From the IMG/VR virus record IMGVR_UViG_3300009009_000026, positions 1 to 36,410 of that record: a DNA stretch of 36,410 bases. One strand, given 5' to 3'. The position numbers were made by a program, and so were the translations under genes. This document shows, piece by piece, positions 16,132 to 22,815 of this stretch. The DNA comes from a virus. Under the pieces are notes generated by a model. It was not told the origin of the DNA and did no database searches. It saw only the letters and a program-made list of their open reading frames with translations. Each line of letters begins with the position of its first letter. Position 1 is the stretch's first letter.

Positions 16132-17164
16132 CGCGTTCCTTTCTGTTTCTTTCGAGAAGGGTTTCTAAGAGGATGCTATTCGCAGTAGCGTCCTCAACTT
16201 TTTTGGCATCCTTAGAAAATATGAATTTATTCTTTGTACATTCAGTATGTAGTTTTTCACAATCCATCAACAAATATCTAAAAGCGTGGGCATTATTTAA
16301 ATAAAACATTTTGTTATGCGTTAAGTAGAACCTAACAAGTTTTATTGCCTCATCAGTGGTCTTTAAATTTATAATTAGATTTTTAGCTTCTTTACACACT
16401 CTGGGAGTAATTAGTGGTTCGACCGAATATCTTTCAAAATATGCTTGGGTGTATGCTTCAATGACTGGGTTGTGATTTATCACTGGCTTTTCATTCCCAG
16501 AGACATTTTTCATGGCTGATTTTTTCTTGGGTTTCTTTGGTTCATCATTAATGAGCATCAGAGAATTTGAAACCTTGGGGGTTTCGTCGCCAGACGAAAT
16601 TTGCCTCCCTTTAAATTCTTCTTTCACTTCTTTTTCTTCTTTATTTCTTTCTTCTATATAATAAGAACACACGGTACCCTCCCAGTGCTGTCCAAGCACT
16701 GTCCAAGCACTGTCTAACCCGGTCAAATTATCATGATTATTCTGCAATGATTCTGTATCGTTATCTGTTTGGGACTGTCTAACCACTGTCGAAGCACTGT
16801 CTAAGGACTGTCTAACCTGTTTTTGGGGTAGTTCGCCTGAAAATGTATCATACTGGCACACTTCATAGATCAAACCTTCCTTATTGTCGGTGTCAGCTGC
16901 CGAGGTTTTGATATGTCCAAGGCTACGCAAAACACCGATCAAGTGGCGTATGCGCTTTAAATACATATTCGGGAATATCTCATTTTGGATGTCCACAGCC
17001 TTGATCTTGATCTGACCTCGCTTGAGATCCCCAAAATCATCCCATGCTGCTTGCTCTGCCAGAAAGACATAAAGCATCCAGAGTTCAATATTTAATTTTC
17101 TATCATTGGAAAAAGAATTGCGCAGGTTTCGGTGTAATTTCACCCATCCGATTTGATTTGTCAT
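16124..17164 (-). CDS. Replication initiator (lambda O / replisome-organiser-like)
   Basis: The gene encodes 346 residues with an AAAGGGACAG ribosome site. The N-terminus (GWVKLHRNLRNS, then a winged-helix-like region to about residue 105) resembles phage replisome-organiser proteins. A central low-complexity linker (about 115-215) is encoded by DNA that carries seven 11-bp repeats, so the protein shows two related 11-residue phrases, LDSASTVVRQS and LDSAWTVLGQH. The C-terminal domain (about 230-330) is helical. In lambda the origin likewise lies within gene O and is bound by O at iterons. The helicase-loader-like gene follows, overlapping by 8 bp. Confidence 0.65.
   Translation of the reverse strand: MTNQIGWVKLHRNLRNSFSNDRKLNIELWMLYVFLAEQAAWDDFGDLKRGQIKIKAVDIQNEIFPNMYLKRIRHLIGVLRSLGHIKTSAADTDNKEGLIYEVCQYDTFSGELPQKQVRQSLDSASTVVRQSQTDNDTESLQNNHDNLTGLDSAWTVLGQHWEGTVCSYYIEERNKEEKEVKEEFKGRQISSGDETPKVSNSLMLINDEPKKPKKKSAMKNVSGNEKPVINHNPVIEAYTQAYFERYSVEPLITPRVCKEAKNLIINLKTTDEAIKLVRFYLTHNKMFYLNNAHAFRYLLMDCEKLHTECTKNKFIFSKDAKKVEDATANSILLETLLERNRKERDE
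16685..16815 (-). repeat. Seven 11-bp iterons, probable replication origin inside the initiator gene
   Basis: On the + strand the unit is GCACTGTCYAA. Three copies are in direct tandem at 16685-16717 (first one GTGCTGTCCAA) and four at 16772-16815 (GGACTGTCTAA, CCACTGTCGAA, GCACTGTCTAA, GGACTGTCTAA). A 54-bp mostly AT-rich spacer separates them. The core ACTGTCYAA is nearly invariant, while 11 bp is about one helical turn. Eleven is not a multiple of three, so codon-level pressure does not explain the conservation. The position inside an initiator gene matches lambda-type origins. Confidence 0.7.
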
Positions 17165-17189
17165 CTGTCCCTTTCTAAAGGACTTGAAT

Positions 17190-17219
17190 TCTATAAGCGT
17201 ATGGCCTATATAAACTCAA
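17190..17219 (-). promoter_or_regulatory. Candidate promoter of the leftward replication operon
   Basis: On the minus strand TTGAGT (17219-17214) and TATAGA (17195-17190) are 18 bp apart, about 25 bp before the initiator start. The gap 17165-17441 separates two divergent operons, so promoters for both are expected there. Confidence 0.35.
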
Positions 17220-17232
17220 GTAGCGTTTTTTT

Positions 17233-17267
17233 AAGCCAGCATGTGCCTGAACAGTTCATGTTGGCTT
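17233..17267. repeat. Inverted repeat in the divergent intergenic region
   Basis: AAGCCAGCATG (17233-17243) pairs with CATGTTGGCTT (17257-17267) around a 13-nt loop, with a single G-T pair. T-rich tracts lie on both sides (17225-17232 and 17265-17268). It could be a protein-binding operator between the two promoters or an RNA hairpin. The rest of the 277-bp gap is AT-rich with a weaker near-palindrome at 17308-17326. Confidence 0.5.
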
Positions 17268-17344
17268 TTGATTTTCTATGCATATTTAATCTCTTACAAT
17301 AGTTAAAGAAGTTTCGCGGAACTTTCAAGAGAATTAAATCCATA

Positions 17345-17374
17345 TTTACATAAAATAAACCATTTACATCTAAT
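17345..17374 (+). promoter_or_regulatory. Weak candidate promoter for the rightward resolvase operon
   Basis: TTTACA (17345-17350) and TCTAAT (17369-17374) are 18 bp apart in AT-rich DNA about 70 bp before the RuvC-like gene. Several similar pairs can be drawn nearby, so this is only a suggestion. Confidence 0.25.
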
Positions 17375-17441
17375 CCCTATTGATAATTCCACCAAATCAA
17401 GTAAATTCTGCATATCACCAAAAACCTTTAGGAGCCTCGTA

Positions 17442-17945
17442 ATGAGAATAGTTGGGATCGATAGTGGCGCGTCTGGTTATATATGCGAACTGGATGTGTA
17501 CGAAAAAACAGCAAGGTATTTAAAAATACCCTACCGCGATGATGGGATCATCAACGGTTTCAAGATCGACAACACGTTCGAGGGATTTGCCAACGTCCAC
17601 AAGATTGTCATTGAAAAAGTGCAAGGCAGAGGAGGATGGGGAGCTACCCAGTGCTTCAATATGGGCAAGAACTTCGGTATGCTCTTGGGACTGCTGCACC
17701 ATGTACCACTGACCTTCGTACAGCCTCCCACATGGCAAAAAAAGATCCACAAGGGTGTCAAGGGTGCCACTGCCAAGGACAGATCATTTTCTGTATTTGC
17801 CAGCCTGAACCCATCGTTTGGCGACATCAGCAAAAAGATGAATGGGCTGATAGATGCCTTTTTTATCGCACGTTGGGCACTGGATGAGGCTAGAATCATA
17901 TACCAGGATGATTGGACGTTTATTGATTTGGAGGATGAGCAATGA
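17442..17945 (+). CDS. RuvC-like Holliday-junction resolvase (RNase H fold)
   Basis: The gene encodes 167 residues with a TTAGGAG ribosome site. The acidic catalytic residues expected for RuvC are present: Asp7 in VGIDSGASG, Glu58 in VIEKVQGRGGWG, and Asp138 in NGLIDAFFIARWAL. The segment QPPTWQKKIHKG also matches phage RuvC-like enzymes. The protein cleaves branched DNA and probably resolves recombination or replication intermediates before packaging. Its end overlaps the next gene by ATGA, within a 20-bp sequence repeated at the next junction. Confidence 0.8.
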   Translation: MRIVGIDSGASGYICELDVYEKTARYLKIPYRDDGIINGFKIDNTFEGFANVHKIVIEKVQGRGGWGATQCFNMGKNFGMLLGLLHHVPLTFVQPPTWQKKIHKGVKGATAKDRSFSVFASLNPSFGDISKKMNGLIDAFFIARWALDEARIIYQDDWTFIDLEDEQ

Positions 17946-17946
17946 A
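17927..17946 (+). repeat. Copy 1 of a 20-bp direct repeat at a gene junction
   Basis: TTTGGAGGATGAGCAATGAA spans the end of the RuvC-like gene and the start of the Zn-finger gene, including a GGAGG ribosome site and the ATGA overlap. The identical sequence occurs at 18151-18170, so both proteins end in LEDEQ. Confidence 0.9.
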
Positions 17947-18169
17947 TAACCCATTTATAACAGAATCAAAATGTTGTTTTTGTGGGAAAAATATGAATGA
18001 TAATGATATTGCCGTTCATCATAAGCATACAAAAAATATTTTTTGCAGAGAATGCATAAAAATAGGATACGAAGCAGAAAAAATATTGAGAGGGGAAAAG
18101 GAAGAAAAGGTGATGAACTGCAAGGATTGTCCTTTGGGACGCAATACAGGTTTGGAGGATGAGCAATGA
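17942..18169 (+). CDS. Small Cys-rich zinc-finger-like protein
   Basis: The gene encodes 75 residues. CCFCGKN, CRECI and CKDCPLG provide three CxxC pairs (about residues 12-15, 35-38, 60-63), and HH at 26-27 could add ligands, so at least one zinc site is likely. The C-terminal LEDEQ copies the end of the preceding RuvC-like protein because of the 20-bp repeat. It lies in a tight ATGA-coupled chain. The function is unknown. Confidence 0.6.
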   Translation: MNNPFITESKCCFCGKNMNDNDIAVHHKHTKNIFCRECIKIGYEAEKILRGEKEEKVMNCKDCPLGRNTGLEDEQ

Positions 18170-18170
18170 A
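18151..18170 (+). repeat. Copy 2 of the 20-bp junction repeat
   Basis: Identical to 17927-17946. It supplies the ribosome site and ATGA overlap for the coiled-coil gene that starts at 18166. Confidence 0.9.
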
Positions 18171-18408
18171 CAAAAACCAAGTTGACTATTTGTCAAAGCA
18201 GATTGTGAAAATAACAAACCACATTGAGAAGCAGCTGGACGACAGGTCTGCACTACTCAAAAGCTACAATAACGAGATCAAAGACAGCAAAAAGCGGCTG
18301 AAAGTGTACGCTAAAGCCGTAGGTGCCGAATCACTGGAGCCGCTCCAGGAAATCATGGGAGAATTTGAACTGGCAGAACTCGAAAAGATTGGATTTCAAA
18401 ATGGTTGA
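18166..18408 (+). CDS. Small coiled-coil protein
   Basis: The gene encodes 80 residues, mostly one long charged helix (KQIVKITNHIEKQLDDRSAL, then NNEIKDSKKRLKVYAKAV) with an acidic C-terminus. There is no enzyme motif. It starts at an ATGA overlap and overlaps the amidase start by 8 bp, so it belongs to the resolvase-amidase operon. The function is unknown. Confidence 0.55.
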   Translation: MNKNQVDYLSKQIVKITNHIEKQLDDRSALLKSYNNEIKDSKKRLKVYAKAVGAESLEPLQEIMGEFELAELEKIGFQNG

Positions 18409-18835
18409 TATGCTCAGGGATCCAAAAACAATAAACAAGATCATAATTCATTGCAGCGACAGCGATGAACCGGAGCATGATAACATCGAGACAATCCGGG
18501 AATGGCATATTGGACGCAAAAAGTGGTCGGATGTGGGGTATCATTATTTTATAGACAAGAAAGGGAGGATCTTTACAGGTCGGCCACACGAGAAGGTAGG
18601 AGCGCACTGTATTGGACAAAACGCCAAAAGCATCGGTATTTGTGTGTCTGGACGAAAGGATTTCTGGGAACCTCAGTTTAGATCACTGGCGTTTATCGTC
18701 AAAGATCTTATGAGAACTTACAACATCAGTCGAAACGAGATCTATCCCCACAATTTTTTCAATATCGCAAAAACGTGCCCTAATTTCAACATCGACAAGA
18801 TATGGGTATTTGATAGCGAAAAAAATAAATGCTAA
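18401..18835 (+). CDS. N-acetylmuramoyl-L-alanine amidase, T7-lysozyme-like endolysin
   Basis: The frame extends up to 18323, but ATG 18401 starts the conserved domain cleanly and gives 144 residues. Zinc ligands of the Amidase_2 family are visible: His17 in IIHCSDS, His117 in YPHNFF and Cys126 in KTCPNF. Tyr47 in VGYHYF and Lys124 two residues before the Cys match the catalytic pair of T7 lysozyme. The enzyme cuts the amide bond between muramic acid and the stem peptide. No signal peptide is present, so a holin is needed; none is assigned with confidence, although small membrane proteins occur at 9.8, 12.6 and 13.8 kb. Confidence 0.88.
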   Translation: MVDMLRDPKTINKIIIHCSDSDEPEHDNIETIREWHIGRKKWSDVGYHYFIDKKGRIFTGRPHEKVGAHCIGQNAKSIGICVSGRKDFWEPQFRSLAFIVKDLMRTYNISRNEIYPHNFFNIAKTCPNFNIDKIWVFDSEKNKC

Positions 18836-18877
18836 GATGAAAGTAGATGGTTCTTTGTTACAAAGGGAGGTGAACAC

Positions 18878-20059
18878 ATGAAACATTTACTGCATTTATT
18901 GGCCTTATTTTCAATGCTTTCGTTAACCTCTTGCTCCACGGTGGACGTTCCTCAAGATAAACCCATTATCACTGTCATTCCGAAGGATGCCGTTATTTCT
19001 TCAAGTGGAAAAATGTACAGGACAGGTTTGAAAATCCCGTTGGGGTTTAAACCAAAAAACATCATCAAGGCTGATCTTGGCGAGGATCTACCGGCAACAT
19101 TCGACTGGAGAACCAAAGTTCAGCTGTCGCCAATTGAGAACCAAGGCGGGTGCGGAAGCTGCTGGGCATTCTCCACAGCAGCAACATTTCAGGATGTAAA
19201 GCGCATTTTCGGTGAAACTGAGGATCTCTCAGAACAGTATTTGCTGTCATGTGCCAATCCATCGGAATGGTCCTGCAACGGAGGATTCTTCGCGCACGAT
19301 GCTCACAAATCACCCAGAGGTGGAGTGCTTGCAAGTGAGTATCCCTACACTGGGACAGACTCAGCATGTAAATCAGGACTCAACTACCGTTGGAAACTCA
19401 CTTCATGGGCATACCTTCCCGGTGGTGAGCAGCCAAGCGTCAACGAAATTAAGGCTGCCATTTACAAATACGGTCCTGTTTCGGTTGGCGTGGCTGCCGA
19501 CAGTGAATTCAGCAACTATACAGGTGGAATTTTTCGCGGATCGGGTTCAACTCAGCTTAACCATGCGGTGAATATAGTTGGATGGGGATCTGACCACTGG
19601 ATCATGCGCAATTCGTGGGGACAATGGGGTGAAGGCGGCTACATGCGCATCAAATTCGGTGCCAATGGTATCGGTGCATGGGCAAACTTTATCGTCTACA
19701 ACAAAGAGCCAGATCCTCCAGGACCGGGACCGGATCCAGATCCCAATCCTAACCCAGATCCAGAGCCATGTTCTCCACAGCCTTATGCTGACACCGGCTA
19801 CGGTGATTCGATCAAAGTGAGGGTTGGTGCGCAGGTGTTTCTTGGAACTAAAGCGCGTCCTGGCACATACTACTATTGGACAGCCGAACCCGATTTTGAC
19901 AACGGAGGCAAACCTGTCGAAGCCAAGATCAAGTATCGTCCTAGAGTAACCAAACGGTTGACGGTGCATGCTGTCACCCAGTGCGGTGAAGCTACAGATT
20001 CAGTGACAGTTCACGCAATGCAGGGATACAGATCCCAAGCAGTGCCAGAACTGGATTGA
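18878..20059 (+). CDS. Papain-family (C1A) cysteine protease lipoprotein with C-terminal Ig-like domain
   Basis: The gene encodes 393 residues behind an excellent AGGGAGGTG ribosome site. A lipoprotein signal ends at lipobox LTSC (Cys19). The peptidase has Gln89, Cys95 in GCGSCWAFS, His229 in LNHAVNIVGWG and Asn245 in RNSWGQWG, plus the SCNGG disulfide motif, so all papain catalytic residues are intact. A Pro/Asp/Asn-rich linker (about 278-298) leads to a beta-sandwich-like domain with two Cys. The pro-segment is short (about 20-70). It would act on the membrane surface or in the periplasm. It follows the endolysin and ends in a strong terminator. Confidence 0.88.
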   Translation: MKHLLHLLALFSMLSLTSCSTVDVPQDKPIITVIPKDAVISSSGKMYRTGLKIPLGFKPKNIIKADLGEDLPATFDWRTKVQLSPIENQGGCGSCWAFSTAATFQDVKRIFGETEDLSEQYLLSCANPSEWSCNGGFFAHDAHKSPRGGVLASEYPYTGTDSACKSGLNYRWKLTSWAYLPGGEQPSVNEIKAAIYKYGPVSVGVAADSEFSNYTGGIFRGSGSTQLNHAVNIVGWGSDHWIMRNSWGQWGEGGYMRIKFGANGIGAWANFIVYNKEPDPPGPGPDPDPNPNPDPEPCSPQPYADTGYGDSIKVRVGAQVFLGTKARPGTYYYWTAEPDFDNGGKPVEAKIKYRPRVTKRLTVHAVTQCGEATDSVTVHAMQGYRSQAVPELD

Positions 20060-20081
20060 TAATCAGCTTGGTTCAACGTAT

Positions 20082-20113
20082 GCTCCTATTAAAACCTAAT
20101 AGGAGCTTTTTTT
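20082..20113 (+). terminator. Rho-independent terminator overlapping the next gene's ribosome site
   Basis: GCTCCTATTA (20082-20091), a 5-nt loop and TAATAGGAGC (20097-20106) form a perfect 10-bp stem followed by seven T (20107-20113). The 3' arm contains AGGAG at 20101-20105, eight bases before the ATG at 20114, so the same bases act as the Shine-Dalgarno of the metallopeptidase gene. Confidence 0.88.
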
Positions 20114-20920
20114 ATGCGTGAAACACTACTCGCAATTATCGTAATGCTATGGCAACCAGTGCTCTATGCAAACATCCCGATAAATCCATGGGACAGTGCC
20201 GACGATGGCACCACGTGGCACATATCAGAAAAAGAATTCCATGAAAGAATAGATCAGGTTTATAGCGTTTATAGTCCGATATTCAAGGAACTGGGTATAA
20301 ATTTCTGGTTTGAGAGAAGATGGGAATCAAAGACGGTAAACTTGTTTGCCGACATATGGGAAAATCAGTGGAACAAGCAATACAAAATCATCGTGCATGG
20401 TGGGCTTGCAAGGAGAGTGCAGCTAACAAAAGATGGCTTTTCAGTAGCTCTTTGTCATGAACTTGGGCACTTATTGGCCGGGTTTCCCTTAAAAGACTAC
20501 ACAAAATATGCATCCGAGGGTGCTGCGGATTATTACGCTACTCATGTTTGTGCCAAGAAAGTTTTCGGAGCAATGTTGAAAAAGGCACCATTAAAGATTG
20601 TAAGCGTAACAGTGCCGATATGTGATAAGGCATATGAAACGAAAATGGATATAGATATTTGCTACCTGACATTTTTTGCAGCGAAAAGCCTCGCTGATGT
20701 TATCAGCCAAGTGACGCAGGAATATCGATCACCTGATGTAGATATCAAAGACAGTTACAAAGCACCTTATACGGTAAAACAGCATACTTCTAGCCAGTGC
20801 AGATTAGATACCCTAATCGCAGGCATGCTATGCGACAAGCCATGGAATGATAAAATAATACCAACAAATAAAAATGCAGTTTGCATAAATACCCGTCCTG
20901 AATGCTGGTATAAGCCATAA
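20114..20920 (+). CDS. Secreted HExxH zinc metallopeptidase
   Basis: The gene encodes 268 residues. A signal peptide (about 1-19, LLAIIVMLWQPVLYA) is followed by a gluzincin-like active site: HELGH at 115-119 and a downstream EGAADYYA block with Glu135 as the probable third zinc ligand. The C-terminal half has several Cys, ending QCRLDTLIAGMLC and RPECWYKP. I associate that ending with Bdellovibrionota-type secreted proteins, from memory. Expression should depend on read-through of, and hairpin opening at, the terminator directly upstream. It forms a pair of exported proteases with the preceding gene. The substrate is unknown. Confidence 0.78.
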   Translation: MRETLLAIIVMLWQPVLYANIPINPWDSADDGTTWHISEKEFHERIDQVYSVYSPIFKELGINFWFERRWESKTVNLFADIWENQWNKQYKIIVHGGLARRVQLTKDGFSVALCHELGHLLAGFPLKDYTKYASEGAADYYATHVCAKKVFGAMLKKAPLKIVSVTVPICDKAYETKMDIDICYLTFFAAKSLADVISQVTQEYRSPDVDIKDSYKAPYTVKQHTSSQCRLDTLIAGMLCDKPWNDKIIPTNKNAVCINTRPECWYKP

Positions 20921-20947
20921 TTTTCTGATATAGGTTGTTTGCTGTTC

Positions 20948-20994
20948 TTTCTCTTGATCAAGAATGAATGGCTTTGAACCATTCATAAGAGAAA
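20948..20994 (+). promoter_or_regulatory. Structured leader before the HNH-AP2 gene
   Basis: Two perfect nested 8-bp stems can form: TTTCTCTT (20948-20955) with AAGAGAAA (20987-20994), and ATGAATGG (20964-20971) with CCATTCAT (20979-20986), around a 7-nt loop. They stack with one 8-nt left-hand bulge. The ribosome site AAAGGA begins at the edge of the outer stem. No T-tract follows, so it is not a simple terminator. Confidence 0.6.
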
Positions 20995-21003
20995 GGATAG
21001 CTC

Positions 21004-21666
21004 ATGGCAAAACAAAGAGACATCACCGGACAAAAATTCAATAGATTAACCGCAATAGAATTTAGCCACATAAAAAATAAAAGATATTATTATTGGTTGT
21101 TCAAGTGCGATTGTGGAAAAACATTATTAATGCAAAAAGCTCACGTTTTGAGTGGAAATTCAAAATCATGTGGTTGTTTGAACTTAGAATTGATCGCGCA
21201 AAGACCTATAACTCATGGACACACCAAAAACAAAAAATTTAGTGGATCTTATCGTGCTTGGCGAGCAATGAAAGATAGGTGCGCTAGACAGAAAGAATAT
21301 GAAAATATTGAAATCTGTAATGAATGGTTAAAATTTGAAGTTTTTTTTAATGATATGGGTGATAGGCCAAAAGGAAAAACTTTGGATAGGATAGATAACT
21401 CAAAGGGATATGAAAAAGATAATTGCAGGTGGGCAAATAGACAAGAACAAATAAGAAACACCGGATATAGGGTTAGAAAAACAGGGATTAAATTTAAAGG
21501 TGTTACAAAAACAAACTGTAATCGGTTTAGGGCAAGAATTGGCATTGACTACAAACGTATTGAACTAGGTTGTTTTGAAACCGAACTAGAGGCCGCAAAA
21601 GCCTACAATGAAGCCGCTAAAAAATACTTTGGCGCATTCGCACAATTAAATAAATTAAATCCATAG
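21004..21666 (+). CDS. HNH homing endonuclease with AP2-type DNA-binding domain
   Basis: The gene encodes 220 residues. The N-terminal 60 residues contain CDCGK and CGCLN, a zinc-finger-like region. A central HNH nuclease domain follows (LDRIDNSKGYEKDNCRWA, about 128-145, with an NRQEQIRNT helix). The C-terminal AP2 domain is KFKGVTKT...FRARIG...LGCFETELEAAKAYNEAA. This is the usual layout of free-standing phage homing endonucleases. The gene is AT-rich compared with its neighbours and sits alone between the metallopeptidase and SNase-like genes. No intron halves are obvious on either side. Confidence 0.85.
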   Translation: MAKQRDITGQKFNRLTAIEFSHIKNKRYYYWLFKCDCGKTLLMQKAHVLSGNSKSCGCLNLELIAQRPITHGHTKNKKFSGSYRAWRAMKDRCARQKEYENIEICNEWLKFEVFFNDMGDRPKGKTLDRIDNSKGYEKDNCRWANRQEQIRNTGYRVRKTGIKFKGVTKTNCNRFRARIGIDYKRIELGCFETELEAAKAYNEAAKKYFGAFAQLNKLNP

Positions 21667-21716
21667 CGTTTATGATAAGATCATACCAATCTATATAAAA
21701 TAGCATAGGGGTTGGT

Positions 21717-22028
21717 ATGCTCCATAACTGTAAAGTAACTCGTGTTGTCGATGCCGATACATTCAAAGGCACAGTCTGCCTTGATTTTGGCGTCACCATT
21801 GCCGTGACTGTCAGGCTGTTCGACTGTGACGCATGGGAAGTTACCGGCAAAGATAAAAAGCGCGGTGAGGAGGCCAAGGAATACGTTGAAGGGCTGATCG
21901 GAGGAGCCAACGTTATCATCGATCCCCACAAGCAGGATTCGTTCGGTAGATGGCTTTGCGAGGTGCTGATAAAAGGCAGGTCACTGAACAGCATCCTGGG
22001 TGAAAAGGGTTATCTCAAATCAAAGTAG
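21717..22028 (+). CDS. Staphylococcal-nuclease-like (SNase fold) protein
   Basis: The gene encodes 103 residues with a GGGG ribosome site. VTRVVDADTFKG (about 7-18) matches the Ca-binding strand of thermonuclease. VRLFDCDAWE supplies the Arg/Glu pair, and DSFGRWLCEV the second Arg. It is shorter than typical SNase domains (about 130-150 residues) but keeps each active-site block, so it may be an active, compact nuclease. There is no signal peptide. A 6-bp inverted repeat (21671-21685) and AT-rich DNA upstream suggest its own promoter. Confidence 0.7.
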   Translation: MLHNCKVTRVVDADTFKGTVCLDFGVTIAVTVRLFDCDAWEVTGKDKKRGEEAKEYVEGLIGGANVIIDPHKQDSFGRWLCEVLIKGRSLNSILGEKGYLKSK

Positions 22029-22111
22029 ATCGTGATAAACATGACAACAAGCCAGAACAGGACATTCCACAGCACAATCGAGAAAAAACCGTGAACGCTA
22101 TTCTTTGACAT
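22010..22111 (-). CDS. 33-residue membrane peptide
   Basis: This short frame runs from ATG 22111 to a TAA at 22010-22012. The product is one hydrophobic segment (FFSIVLWNVLFWLVVMFITI) with a short polar head. It overlaps the gene upstream by 14 bp and the opposing SNase-like gene by 19 bp. The ribosome site is weak. Support comes from its place at the end of a chain of overlapping small genes. Confidence 0.4.
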   Translation of the reverse strand: MSKNSVHGFFSIVLWNVLFWLVVMFITIYFDLR

Positions 22112-22325
22112 TGCACACCCACGTTTCCATCTTTGCTCGTCTGAAAGATCCACAAGTGCAATCCGGGTATCCACAGAAATGCTTTTCGAGACGTTTCATC
22201 TGCCGCTCAGAAAGAAAATTGTCTTGCCTGGTTTGCAGGAACCGAGGATCAACAAACAGTTTGATGGGGTTCCTGTCGTGGAAACCGCCAGATAGGATGA
22301 TCCTGGTCATGTTTTTAACAGTCAT
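22098..22325 (-). CDS. Small Cys-containing phage protein
   Basis: Start ATG 22325 overlaps the upstream stop (ATGA) and has a GGAG site six bases before it; the product has 75 residues. It is basic and contains HFCGYPDCTCGSF with three Cys near His, possibly a zinc knuckle. Family unknown. Confidence 0.5.
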   Translation of the reverse strand: MTVKNMTRIILSGGFHDRNPIKLFVDPRFLQTRQDNFLSERQMKRLEKHFCGYPDCTCGSFRRAKMETWVCNVKE

Positions 22326-22438
22326 ATAATACTCCGATAAATTAATACACAGATGCCAAATATCCCTACTATAAAGCACAAAATAAAGGCAACAACGTCC
22401 CATATGATATCTGAGATTCTCAGATCCTTGATTCTCAT
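22322..22438 (-). CDS. 38-residue membrane peptide
   Basis: This short frame starts at ATG 22438, overlapping the upstream stop as ATGA, and its own TGA overlaps the next ATG the same way. The product MRIKDLRISDIIWD plus a hydrophobic stretch (VVAFILCFIVGIFGICVLIY) is a single transmembrane segment. The double ATGA coupling makes a chance frame unlikely. Confidence 0.6.
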   Translation of the reverse strand: MRIKDLRISDIIWDVVAFILCFIVGIFGICVLIYRSII

Positions 22439-22644
22439 GCCGGTAATTTGGTTAACTGGATGTCAAAGCCGAGGTTCTGCAAAGCTTCCAGATCCCGGTA
22501 GTCCAGCGTGGTTTTGTTTGTCAGCACAGCAAGCATTCGGGCAGTGCGCTCATCCTCAACATAAATGAGCATCCGGCCATAAACATTCTTTTCAGCGCAT
22601 CGAATAACGAGAGGGTTTGGTTTCAAGTGTGTCACGTTGCTCAT
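22435..22644 (-). CDS. Small hypothetical protein
   Basis: The gene encodes 69 residues (MSNVTHLKPNPLVIRCAEKN start) preceded by a CGGAGAAC ribosome site. It reads as a small alpha/beta protein with no recognisable motif. It overlaps the upstream gene by 53 bp and the downstream membrane peptide by ATGA. Confidence 0.55.
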   Translation of the reverse strand: MSNVTHLKPNPLVIRCAEKNVYGRMLIYVEDERTARMLAVLTNKTTLDYRDLEALQNLGFDIQLTKLPA

Positions 22645-22804
22645 ACTGTTCTCCGTTCAATAGCTCGTAGCCGATCAATCGGCCTGTTTGTTGATGTATC
22701 GTCCTGAGACGTTCTAGAGCATGCCAGATGCCGGTTCCCTGGACCTCCCAGGTGTCGTATCCGGGACAGCCTGAAGTGTCCAAGTAAAGACGGTATGTGT
22801 TCAT
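22592..22804 (-). CDS. Small hypothetical protein
   Basis: Start ATG 22804 is preceded by AAAGGAGCAATA, an excellent ribosome site; the product has 70 residues (MNTYRLYLDTSGCPGYDTWE start). It contains WEVQGTGIWHALERLRTI, a mixed strand-helix pattern. The family is unknown. It is the second gene of the leftward small-gene operon. Confidence 0.55.
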   Translation of the reverse strand: MNTYRLYLDTSGCPGYDTWEVQGTGIWHALERLRTIHQQTGRLIGYELLNGEQYEQRDTLETKPSRYSMR

Positions 22805-22815
22805 TATTGCTCCTT

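Noticed and set aside
16685-16815. CRISPR-like repeats
   Set aside because: The units are 11 bp in direct tandem without unique spacers, lie in a coding gene, and no cas genes are near.
17233-17268. Rho-independent terminator in the divergent gap
   Set aside because: The T tract after the stem is only four bases and no rightward gene ends nearby; I list it as an inverted repeat.
20921-21716. Group I intron around the HNH-AP2 gene
   Set aside because: The flanking genes are each complete and unrelated, and I could not recognise intron core pairings; a free-standing homing gene fits better.
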